Of a stretch of 8,581 bases of DNA, positions 1-6,147 are shown in pieces. The notes below the pieces were generated by a model that saw only the letters and a program-made list of their open reading frames with translations, made no database searches and was not told the origin of the DNA. The position numbers were made by a program, and so were the translations under genes. The first letter of the stretch is position 1, and each line of letters opens with the position of its first letter. The DNA is from Muribaculaceae bacterium (GTDB lineage: Bacteria > Bacteroidota > Bacteroidia > Bacteroidales > Muribaculaceae): assembly GCA_017962285.1 (NCBI GenBank), contig JAGCVR010000139.1, forward strand, positions 1-8,581, given 5' to 3'.

Positions 1-1049
1 AGAATGGCAATCACACCTATCAGGAATCCATAAATGAACTGTCCAGCCTTGGTCCTTGCGCCGGTAACCGGATCGGTTGCCATGAACACTGCGGCAAAAG
101 CGAAACCGCCGTAGCAGAGTTGGGCGCAGTGGTCGAGCAGTGATGCCGGATATGTGGCACTGGTCAAAGCATGCACCAGGGCAGCCATGGCAAATCCGCC
201 AACAAACACCGAGCACATCACCCTCCACGATGCCACACCGGTCAGCAGCAGGATTGCAGCGCCTATCAGAATGGCTATCATCGACGTCTCACCGGGCGAG
301 CCTGGGATGGTTCCCAGAAATGCCTGCCATGTATCGAGATTGGCGGTGAGCGTGTCGCCCACGTTTGTAGCCACCTGTCCCAACGGCGTGGCGCCGCTGA
401 ATCCGTCAGCGACAGTACCGCCGCCGTACCCAAGCGCAGAGTCAATTTTCACGAAAGCCTCGTCGCCGCTCATCTTCGACGGATAAGCGAAGAAAAGGAA
501 CGCACGGGTAATAAGTGCAACGTTGAAGATATTCATTCCCGTTCCGCCAAACACCTCTTTAGCGAATATCACAGCAAACGCAGTTGCTACTGCTGTCATC
601 CACAGAGGCGTGTTGATGGGCACGATAAGCGGAATCAGCAGACCCGTCACGAGGAAACCCTCCTGAATCTCCTTGTGGTGAATCTGTGCGGAAATGAACT
701 CTATGCCCAGTCCCACGCCATAACTTACCACAATCACAGGCAGCATGGCGAGCAGTCCGAACAGGAACATCTGCCACACTCCCACTTCGGGGGTTCCTAA
801 TGCAATGAAGTGCTGCAAACCAATGTTATACATTCCGAACAACAGACATGGCATGAGAGCCACTATCACGGTAATCATGGTTCGCTTGAGGTCGGTGCCG
901 TCGTGAACGTTGACACCCGTGCGTGAAGTGGTGTTCGGAGTAAACAGGAATGTTTCAAAACCCTCATAGACCGAGTGCAACTTCGCCAGTTTACCTCCCT
1001 CGGAAAAATGAGGTTTTGCTTTGTCCAAAAGATTTCTTAATGCTTTCAC
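1..1049 (-). CDS. nqrB: NqrB, Na+-translocating NADH:quinone reductase subunit B (3' end cut by window edge)
   Basis: Membrane subunit of the NADH-driven sodium pump; in this family it carries a covalently bound FMN and takes part in electron transfer to quinone and Na+ movement. I translated the minus strand from 1049 to the left edge: 349 codons with no stop, starting (M)KALRNLLDKAKPHFSEGGK. The family motif DGFSGAT ends at Thr221 (bases 387-389), matching the threonine known to bind FMN in Vibrio NqrB. Long hydrophobic segments lie near residues 57-75, 93-118 and 134-165, with more in the C-terminal half. The start is GTG: an in-frame TAA lies three codons upstream, and homologues begin at this lysine-alanine-leucine sequence. 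It follows nqrA by 37 bases, with no Shine-Dalgarno, as the second gene of the operon. Roughly the last 30-40 residues lie outside the window. The identification is secure; the exact missing length is an estimate. Confidence 0.96.
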   Translation of the reverse strand, partial: MKALRNLLDKAKPHFSEGGKLAKLHSVYEGFETFLFTPNTTSRTGVNVHDGTDLKRTMITVIVALMPCLLFGMYNIGLQHFIALGTPEVGVWQMFLFGLLAMLPVIVVSYGVGLGIEFISAQIHHKEIQEGFLVTGLLIPLIVPINTPLWMTAVATAFAVIFAKEVFGGTGMNIFNVALITRAFLFFAYPSKMSGDEAFVKIDSALGYGGGTVADGFSGATPLGQVATNVGDTLTANLDTWQAFLGTIPGSPGETSMIAILIGAAILLLTGVASWRVMCSVFVGGFAMAALVHALTSATYPASLLDHCAQLCYGGFAFAAVFMATDPVTGARTKAGQFIYGFLIGVIAI

Positions 1050-1086
1050 AATATCTTATCTTTAATTAATTATCTGTGTGATGTTA

Positions 1087-2412
1087 TCATTCCATTTCCT
1101 TGCGCATCTTGTCGAGTCCTTCTCTAACAATCCGCTGGAGCTCCAGCTTCGACGTGTCGGCAAACTCCGCCAACGCGAAGTCTTCGGGTGCCACCTCATA
1201 AATACCGAGTTGCTCCATCTTGTCGATGTCGAACGTGATGATGGCTTTAATTAGGAATTCGGCATAAATGTCCATAGGCAGCATACGGTCGTACTCCCCT
1301 GCCATGACAATGGCGCGCTCACCGCCTTTCAGCCGTGAATCGAGTGTTACGTTGCGGTTGCCCGTAAGCCAGCTGGTGAACAGACGGTACACGCTGAACT
1401 TACGCGGACTCAGCGAAGCCCATCCCATGAACTCATCTTTCTTATCTATCTCAGGAATCACCGTAACGTGGCGGTAAGGTGCTCGCAGATACGAATCGGC
1501 AGCAACGGCGACACCTGTCAGCACATTGCCGCTGATTATTCTGTTTTCCGTCCCATTATCGGCGAGGTTGCCCGAAATAAGCGAACTTATGGGGCATCCC
1601 ATCGTGGCGCGCAGATATCTGGGTTCTTTCACCTGAGAACCGGTAACTGCCACCGTAGTGGAGAAGTCCACCACTCCTTTGGCGAACAACTTGCCGATAC
1701 GTGCCAGGGTAATCACATCGAGAGTCCACACCACTTCGCCCTTGTTCACGGGTTTCACGTTGGCGACCTGGACACCGGCGTTTCCGGCAGGGTGCGGTCC
1801 CTTGAAAACATTTGTCTCGGCTCCAGCCACTTCAATCACGTTTTCGGCGCGGCAGCCAAGATACACTTTCCCGGACGTCAGTCCCGAAAGCACCTCAACG
1901 CCCTTCTCAAGGTATTGCCTGTTCTCGCCCAGTACCAGTCCCAGGTCCGGTGCCAACGGAGCCGAATCGAAACAGGTAATGAAAATGTCGCGCGGCTGCG
2001 CTGCGGGATTAGGCACGATGTCGTAAGGACGCTGGCGCATCATGGCAAGCAATCCCGACGTTGCAAGCACATCGATAGCCGGCTGCGAGAGATCGTGCTT
2101 GAAATCAGTGTGTTCCTTGTCTGCCTCAATCACTATCGAAAGAATCTTTCTCCTTTCACCGCGAACCACCTGCTTAATCACGCCACTCACGGGAGATGTC
2201 ACTTTCAGCTTTTCATTGTCCTTGTGATGAAACAGAGCTATGCCGGCATCCACATGATCACCTTCTGCCACATCCAGACGCGGGATTATTCCCGTGAAGT
2301 CATCGGGGACAATGGCATAAAGTGAACTTGGCGCGGCATCAGCAACAGTATCCGACAGGATTTTTCCTCTCAGGTCAAGGTCGTAACCTTTCTTTAGATT
2401 TATAGATGCCAT
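1087..2412 (-). CDS. nqrA: NqrA, Na+-translocating NADH:quinone reductase subunit A
   Basis: Peripheral cytoplasmic-side subunit of the NQR sodium pump, implicated in quinone binding. The 441-residue length is normal for the family. The N terminus MASINLKKGYDLDLRGK is the typical opening. Residues about 48-85 (GDHVDAGIALFHHKDNEKL then SPVSGVIKQVV) form the barrel-sandwich hybrid fold shared with RnfC. GPHPAGNAGV at 205-214 and the RYLRATMGCPISSLI stretch near 265-280 are recognisable family segments. There are no transmembrane helices, as expected. It starts with ATG and stops with TGA. It is the first gene of its operon, with nqrB 37 bases downstream on the same strand; the usual order continues nqrC-F, outside the window. 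The 401-base upstream region is shared divergently with exbB and holds a candidate promoter at 2478-2510. Confidence 0.97.
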   Translation of the reverse strand: MASINLKKGYDLDLRGKILSDTVADAAPSSLYAIVPDDFTGIIPRLDVAEGDHVDAGIALFHHKDNEKLKVTSPVSGVIKQVVRGERRKILSIVIEADKEHTDFKHDLSQPAIDVLATSGLLAMMRQRPYDIVPNPAAQPRDIFITCFDSAPLAPDLGLVLGENRQYLEKGVEVLSGLTSGKVYLGCRAENVIEVAGAETNVFKGPHPAGNAGVQVANVKPVNKGEVVWTLDVITLARIGKLFAKGVVDFSTTVAVTGSQVKEPRYLRATMGCPISSLISGNLADNGTENRIISGNVLTGVAVAADSYLRAPYRHVTVIPEIDKKDEFMGWASLSPRKFSVYRLFTSWLTGNRNVTLDSRLKGGERAIVMAGEYDRMLPMDIYAEFLIKAIITFDIDKMEQLGIYEVAPEDFALAEFADTSKLELQRIVREGLDKMRKEME

Positions 2413-2477
2413 AAAATATTTATAGAATTAATTATATTCGTCCTTTTGCGAAAAACGTCATTTTCACGATCAATTTG

Positions 2478-2510
2478 CAAAGATAATGAAAATTTTCCAC
2501 AAATACCACA
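2478..2510 (-). promoter_or_regulatory. candidate nqrA promoter (Bacteroidetes type)
   Basis: On the minus strand TATCTTTG (2485-2478) matches the Bacteroidetes -7 element TAnnTTTG exactly. The -33 position, 21 bases upstream, reads TGTG (2510-2507) rather than TTTG, so that half is weak. It would give an nqrA leader of about 60 bases. Confidence 0.45.
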
Positions 2511-2597
2511 CTTACACCACAAACGTTTCTCAAAAATTATTCTCGTTTTTTTTCTTGGAAAAATTTGAAAAAAAAGTAATAAAAAAGATGATTACCC

Positions 2598-2629
2598 TTT
2601 GTAATATTAAAATAAATGTAATAAATTTG
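2598..2629 (+). promoter_or_regulatory. promoter of the exbB-exbD-exbD-tonB operon
   Basis: TTTG at 2598-2601 and TAAATTTG at 2622-2629 are separated by exactly 20 bases, a full match to the Bacteroidetes -33/-7 consensus (TTTG, 19-21 bases, TAnnTTTG). Upstream lie T and A tracts (2546-2553 and 2568-2575) that could bend the DNA or act like an UP element. Transcription would begin near 2636, leaving a leader of about 180 bases before exbB. Confidence 0.75.
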
Positions 2630-2655
2630 CATGTTAATTATAAACCGTTTCAACA

Positions 2656-2688
2656 ATGACAGAAGCAGAATCATACCGCCAAGCATGA
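2656..2688 (+). other. possible leader peptide 1 (10 residues)
   Basis: ATG at 2656 opens MTEAESYRQA followed by TGA, about 20 bases after the predicted exb transcription start. Its base composition is richer in G+C than the surrounding leader. It shares the four bases ATGA with a second short frame. No homologue is known to me and translation is unproven, so it may be chance. Confidence 0.25.
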
Positions 2689-2741
2689 AATTTCAATTCT
2701 CACATATTCGGTGCAGATTTCGCCAACTGTCGGTCTTTTAA
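2685..2741 (+). other. possible leader peptide 2 (18 residues)
   Basis: ATG at 2685 overlaps the stop of the preceding short frame (ATGA) and encodes MKFQFSHIRCRFRQLSVF, then TAA. The peptide is basic with aromatic residues. It ends 72 bases before exbB; the rest of the leader (2742-2813) is very A/T-rich, unstructured, and typical of Bacteroidetes translation-start regions. No function can be assigned. Confidence 0.22.
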
Positions 2742-2813
2742 GCGATTATATAGATAACTAAACTTTTTAAACATTTATAATTTTTTTAATCATTAACAAA
2801 ATTCATTTTAATT

Positions 2814-3656
2814 ATGGCTGAAGTACAAAAACCAGTTCAGGCTCCACAAGCAAAACCTGCTAACAAAGACGTTAACAGCAAGGTTGGTGGTATCAAGAAT
2901 GCATCGATTGTAATTCTCGTATGCTTCATTGCAGCAGTGTGCATCTACTTATTTGTGTTTGGTGCAGGTGTTAACTTTAAAGATGGCAACAATGCCAATC
3001 CTCCTCTGAACCTTCTCGGTACAGTGTATAAGGGTGGTGTTATCGTGCCCGTGCTTTTGACCTGCTTACTCACAGTGATCGTGCTCACCATTGAGCGTTG
3101 GATTGCTCTGGGTCGCGCAGCTGGTGCAGGCAACACCACTAAATTTGTGGCTGAAGTAAAAGACGCTCTCAAGAAACAAGACATCGCTAAAGCAGAAGAC
3201 CTCTGCCGCAAGCAGAAAGGTACAGTAGGTGCTGTTGTCTATGCAACTCTCCAGAAGTACAAAGAGATGGACAAAGACACTCTTCTTGCCAAAGAGCAGA
3301 AATTAACTTCAATTCAGCAAACCCTCGAAGAAGCAACCGCTCTTGAGATGCCTTCGCTACAGCAGAACCTGCCGATTCTAGCTACCCTCACCACTCTGGG
3401 TACACTTATCGGACTTCTCGGAACTGTGCTCGGTATGATCAAGTCGTTCCAGGCTCTTTCGGCTTCCGGCGCTCCCGACTCAACAGAGTTGTCGACCGGT
3501 ATCTCCGAGGCCCTTGTGAACACGGCATTCGGTATCGCAACAGCAGCGTTTGCCCTTATTGCTTATAACTTCTACACCAACAAGATCGACAACATGACCT
3601 ATGCTATCGACGAGCTTGGTTTCTCAATCGTTTCTACTTTTGCCGCAACTCACTAA
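2814..3656 (+). CDS. exbB: ExbB, MotA/TolQ/ExbB-family proton channel protein
   Basis: Inner-membrane channel subunit that, with ExbD, converts ion flow into mechanical work on TonB. The 280-residue protein has a cytoplasmic Pro/Lys-rich N terminus and hydrophobic segments at about 30-50, 75-99, 186-213 and 231-254. The last two, containing TLTTLGTLIGLLGTVLG and SEALVNTAFGIATAAFALIA, are the MotA/TolQ/ExbB signature; Glu232 aligns with the functionally important glutamate (E176) of E. coli ExbB. The helix at 75-99 ending in IERW is the family's first helix, so the one at 30-50 is an additional N-terminal membrane segment, which I recall as usual in Bacteroidetes homologues. It starts with ATG after an A/T-rich leader without Shine-Dalgarno and ends with TAA. 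It is the first gene of the four-gene operon. Confidence 0.95.
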   Translation: MAEVQKPVQAPQAKPANKDVNSKVGGIKNASIVILVCFIAAVCIYLFVFGAGVNFKDGNNANPPLNLLGTVYKGGVIVPVLLTCLLTVIVLTIERWIALGRAAGAGNTTKFVAEVKDALKKQDIAKAEDLCRKQKGTVGAVVYATLQKYKEMDKDTLLAKEQKLTSIQQTLEEATALEMPSLQQNLPILATLTTLGTLIGLLGTVLGMIKSFQALSASGAPDSTELSTGISEALVNTAFGIATAAFALIAYNFYTNKIDNMTYAIDELGFSIVSTFAATH

Positions 3657-3676
3657 TCAACAGCGGCAAGCACCAA

Positions 3677-3698
3677 GATTTAATTAAATCACTTTTTT
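3677..3698 (+). promoter_or_regulatory. A/T palindrome followed by T-run between exbB and the first exbD
   Basis: GATTTAATTAAATC at 3677-3690 is a perfect 14-base palindrome that could form a 5-bp hairpin with an AATT loop, followed at once by ACTTTTTT. This has the shape of a very weak intrinsic terminator in the 71-base gap, but the stem is A/U-rich and may not function. Confidence 0.3.
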
Positions 3699-3727
3699 AG
3701 AAACATTATTTATAAGTAATAAGAAAT

Positions 3728-4417
3728 ATGGGAAAAGTCAAAATTAAGAAAAAAGATACGCGTATCGACATGACCGCCATGTCGGACGTAACGGTTCTTT
3801 TGTTGACTTTCTTCATGTTGACTTCCACATTCCTTCAGAAGGAACCCGTTACCGTTATCACTCCGCCTTCGGTGAGTGAGGAAAAAGTGCCCGACGCCAA
3901 CCTCGTGTCGGTGCTGCTCAGCCCCGAAGGACGTGTTTTTCTGGCAGTGACCGGTAGCAAGGACTCCACTATGAAAAGCGAAACCGTTCGCGCCGACCTG
4001 CTCAAGAACATGGCGAGCCTTTACAATGCTGCTCACCCCAGCAACCCCGTCAAGTTCAACAACAAGCAAGTGGAAACATTCTCTAAGATGAACGCGTTCG
4101 GTGTTCCTATGAACCAGATGGCCAAATGGCTGGACATGCCAACCGATGAGAGGGACAAAGCCCTCGAAAAGGCAGGTATTCCAATCAACATGAACGAAGA
4201 TCCAAACAACCTCAATGAATTCCAGATGTGGATTCGTGCCGCATACAACTCGGTTAACCCCGAGCTTCAGGAATCAATGGTTAAAGGTAGAGGTATAGCA
4301 ATCAAAGCCGACCAGACTACTCCTTACAGCGTGGCAAGCATGGTTATGGACAACCTGCAGACCATGAAGATGAATAAGTTTAGTCTGATGACAGCATTAA
4401 AATCAGAGGAGGAATAA
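3728..4417 (+). CDS. exbD: ExbD/TolR-family biopolymer transporter (first copy)
   Basis: Stator partner of ExbB in the TonB energising motor. A short basic cytoplasmic N terminus is followed by one membrane helix at about 17-36 (MTAMSDVTVLLLTFFMLTST), with the ion-carrying aspartate at Asp20 equivalent to Asp25 of E. coli ExbD. The rest is periplasmic and ends in the ExbD fold (GIAIKADQTTPYSVASMVMDNLQTM). At 229 residues it is well above the roughly 140 of E. coli ExbD; the extra length is a Met/Asn-rich middle region (about 100-180) that looks helical. I believe such long versions are common in Bacteroidetes. No Shine-Dalgarno precedes its ATG; it ends TAA only three bases before the second exbD. 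It cannot be told from sequence whether the pair works as a heteromer. Confidence 0.93.
   Translation: MGKVKIKKKDTRIDMTAMSDVTVLLLTFFMLTSTFLQKEPVTVITPPSVSEEKVPDANLVSVLLSPEGRVFLAVTGSKDSTMKSETVRADLLKNMASLYNAAHPSNPVKFNNKQVETFSKMNAFGVPMNQMAKWLDMPTDERDKALEKAGIPINMNEDPNNLNEFQMWIRAAYNSVNPELQESMVKGRGIAIKADQTTPYSVASMVMDNLQTMKMNKFSLMTALKSEEE
4407..4412 (+). promoter_or_regulatory. strong Shine-Dalgarno for the second exbD
   Basis: AGGAGG lies eight bases before the ATG at 4421, inside the last codons of the preceding exbD. Canonical Shine-Dalgarno sites are uncommon in Bacteroidetes, so this one fixes the start and suggests efficient, possibly coupled, translation of the second exbD. Confidence 0.7.
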
Positions 4418-4420
4418 GAT

Positions 4421-5122
4421 ATGGCAAAAACAAAAAGTCGTCAGAAAAAATTCGATACCCGTATCGACTTCACTCCCATGGTGGATATGAACATGCTTCT
4501 TATCACGTTCTTCATGCTGTGTACGACAATGATCAAGAGCCAGACGCTCCAGATTGCCCTGCCCTCCAATGAGAAAGTGGAAAAAGAACAACAGAACAAG
4601 GTGAAGCAAAGTGAAGCTCTTACCATCATCATCGACGGCAAGGTGGACGATAAAGGTCTGTCGAACCCCGACGACGGTATGCTTTACTACTTCGACGGAA
4701 TGCCCCCCTCGGGAGAGGAACTCAAGAACTTGGCTACTTCTAACCCAATGAAGCAAATCGAGTTCGGAAACAAAACCGGTGGCGCGCTTCCCGCTGTTCG
4801 TGAAATCTTGCGCGAGCGAAACAAAGCCGTTGTTGAAAAAATCGAGCTTCTCAAGAAAGACTGGAAAGACATGAAATTCAGCAACAACGAAGAGAAGAAC
4901 GACTCAGTGTACCTGGCTAAGGCACGAGAAATCAGAAACGACTCAACGCTCAAGCGCCCTGTAGTGATTATTAAGGCTACGCCTAACGCAAGCTATGCCC
5001 ATGTGGTGAGCATCCTCGACGAGATGCAGATCAACAACATCAGCCGATACCAGATCGACCGTATCAACGCAGTGGACTCGGCTATGATGGTGCTCTTGCA
5101 AGGCGAGAATCTTAAGAAATGA
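4421..5122 (+). CDS. exbD: ExbD/TolR-family biopolymer transporter (second copy)
   Basis: A second stator subunit for the ExbB/TonB motor. The N terminus is basic (MAKTKSRQKKFDTRID), then one membrane helix at about 18-36 (FTPMVDMNMLLITFFMLCTT) carries the conserved aspartate Asp22. The periplasmic part ends in the ExbD fold (RPVVIIKATPNASYAHVVSILDEMQINNISRY). At 233 residues it too is longer than enterobacterial ExbD; the additional middle region (about 95-165) is Lys/Glu-rich and probably helical, unlike the Met/Asn-rich middle of the first copy, so the two are diverged paralogues rather than a recent duplication. It starts three bases after the upstream stop behind a strong Shine-Dalgarno, stops with TGA, and lies 46 bases before tonB. 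Confidence 0.93.
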   Translation: MAKTKSRQKKFDTRIDFTPMVDMNMLLITFFMLCTTMIKSQTLQIALPSNEKVEKEQQNKVKQSEALTIIIDGKVDDKGLSNPDDGMLYYFDGMPPSGEELKNLATSNPMKQIEFGNKTGGALPAVREILRERNKAVVEKIELLKKDWKDMKFSNNEEKNDSVYLAKAREIRNDSTLKRPVVIIKATPNASYAHVVSILDEMQINNISRYQIDRINAVDSAMMVLLQGENLKK

Positions 5123-5152
5123 TGTGGTGAAAGGATTTATTAATCTAAAATG

Positions 5153-5159
5153 AAAGGAG
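5153..5159 (+). promoter_or_regulatory. Shine-Dalgarno for tonB
   Basis: AAAGGAG sits nine bases before the ATG at 5169. It is the second canonical ribosome-binding site inside this operon, while exbB, the first exbD and the nqr genes have none, and it supports the chosen tonB start. Confidence 0.6.
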
Positions 5160-5168
5160 ATTAAAACT

Positions 5169-6029
5169 ATGCAAAAAGATGTAGATCTTTCATCGCGCGA
5201 ATGGTGTGACCTCATATTTGAAGGTAAAAATAAGGATTTCGGCGCTTACGAACTCCGAACCACCTCAACCAAGCGACACAATAAGGCTGTGCTCTACACC
5301 CTTATCGGTGCCGTGCTGGCTGTGGCTCTCGCAGTGTCAATTGCCAAGGTGCAGGAATATATCGCCGAACGTCGGCTTGCCGATCAGGCCGAACAGGAAG
5401 AGGTCCTGATCGACATGAACACTGAAGAACCCGAAGAACCTGAACAGGAACGACTCGAGCAACCCGAACCCGAAGTGCTTCCGGAAGAAGTGCTCAAATC
5501 GGTGAAGGTGACCGAGCTCGCAATCGTTGAGGACGAAAAGGTTAAGAAGGAAGACGAAATCAAGAACCAGGACGAACTTAAGGAGACAGATACCGCTTTC
5601 GGTCAGAAGGACAACGACAAAGGTACCGAAGACCGTAACGTGACCAAGACCCTCAAGGACGAAGTGGTGGTTGAGAAGAAGACCGAAGTGAAACAGGAGA
5701 AAGAAGAAGTGTTCCGCTCTGTGGAACAGATGCCAACCTTCCCCGGCGGCGACGCCGCTCTTATGAAGTACTTGAGCAGCCACATCCAGTACCCGACCAT
5801 TGCAGCCGAGAACAACGTTCAAGGTAAGGTGGTGGTACAGTTCGTGGTTACCAAGACCGGTAAGGTGGGTGAAGTGAGAGTGGTGCGCTCCGTTGACCGC
5901 GACCTCGACAAGGAAGCAGTCCGCGTCTGCAAGTCACTGCCCGACTTCATCCCGGGCCGCCAGAACGGCCAGCCGGTGGCAGTGTGGTACACTCTTCCCG
6001 TACAGTTCAAACTTCAGGGAACCAACTAA
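5169..6029 (+). CDS. tonB: TonB, periplasm-spanning energy transducer
   Basis: Transfers energy from the ExbB/ExbD motor to outer-membrane TonB-dependent transporters. The 286 residues divide into a cytoplasmic N terminus with the motif GKNKDFGAYELR (19-30), which I recall from Bacteroidetes TonB proteins; one membrane anchor at about 39-60; a long charged periplasmic linker (70-182), first Glu/Pro-rich (EEPEEPEQERLEQPEPE), then alternating Lys/Glu; and a C-terminal TonB domain (about 184-283) opening with VEQMPTFPGGDAAL and containing HIQYP, VQGKVVVQFVV and WYTLPVQF. There is no cleavable signal peptide; the N-terminal helix is the anchor. As the last gene of the exb operon, behind a Shine-Dalgarno and ahead of a strong terminator, it is very probably the dedicated partner of these ExbB/ExbD proteins. 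Confidence 0.95.
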   Translation: MQKDVDLSSREWCDLIFEGKNKDFGAYELRTTSTKRHNKAVLYTLIGAVLAVALAVSIAKVQEYIAERRLADQAEQEEVLIDMNTEEPEEPEQERLEQPEPEVLPEEVLKSVKVTELAIVEDEKVKKEDEIKNQDELKETDTAFGQKDNDKGTEDRNVTKTLKDEVVVEKKTEVKQEKEEVFRSVEQMPTFPGGDAALMKYLSSHIQYPTIAAENNVQGKVVVQFVVTKTGKVGEVRVVRSVDRDLDKEAVRVCKSLPDFIPGRQNGQPVAVWYTLPVQFKLQGTN

Positions 6030-6050
6030 GAAGTTTTCCATACATTATAT

Positions 6051-6088
6051 AAAGAGCCGCGGACAAAATGTCCACGGCTCTTTTGTTT
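6051..6088 (+). terminator. Rho-independent terminator of the exb-tonB operon
   Basis: GAGCCGCGGACA (6054-6065) pairs with TGTCCACGGCTC (6069-6080) around an AAA loop, with a single C-A mismatch; flanking AAA and TTT extend the stem. TTTTGTTT follows directly. It begins 22 bases after the tonB stop. Confidence 0.9.
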
Positions 6089-6089
6089 A

Positions 6090-6121
6090 TTTGCCCATTA
6101 CACGGAAAATCACTATTTTTG
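6090..6121 (+). promoter_or_regulatory. promoter of tex
   Basis: TTTG at 6090-6093 and TATTTTTG at 6114-6121 are exactly 20 bases apart, a full Bacteroidetes consensus promoter placed directly after the tonB terminator. Transcription would start near 6128, giving a leader of only about 20 bases before the ATG at 6148. tex therefore appears to be transcribed independently of the exb operon. Confidence 0.75.
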
Positions 6122-6147
6122 TGGAAACAAAAAACCTTTCGAAAAAG

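Noticed and set aside
154..800. Plus-strand open frames up to 209 codons
   Set aside because: They lie antisense to nqrB, whose translation is unmistakable across the whole stretch; the plus-strand products have no recognisable features.
1468..2325. 285-codon plus-strand frame
   Set aside because: It is the antisense of nqrA; the His/Arg-rich product looks like a reverse-strand reading of a conserved gene.
2742..2813. Riboswitch or other structured RNA just before exbB
   Set aside because: The stretch is almost entirely A and T with no stems that I can pair beyond chance.
5337..5822. 161-codon minus-strand frame rich in Phe and Leu
   Set aside because: Its composition is the direct reverse reading of the Glu/Lys codons in the TonB linker.
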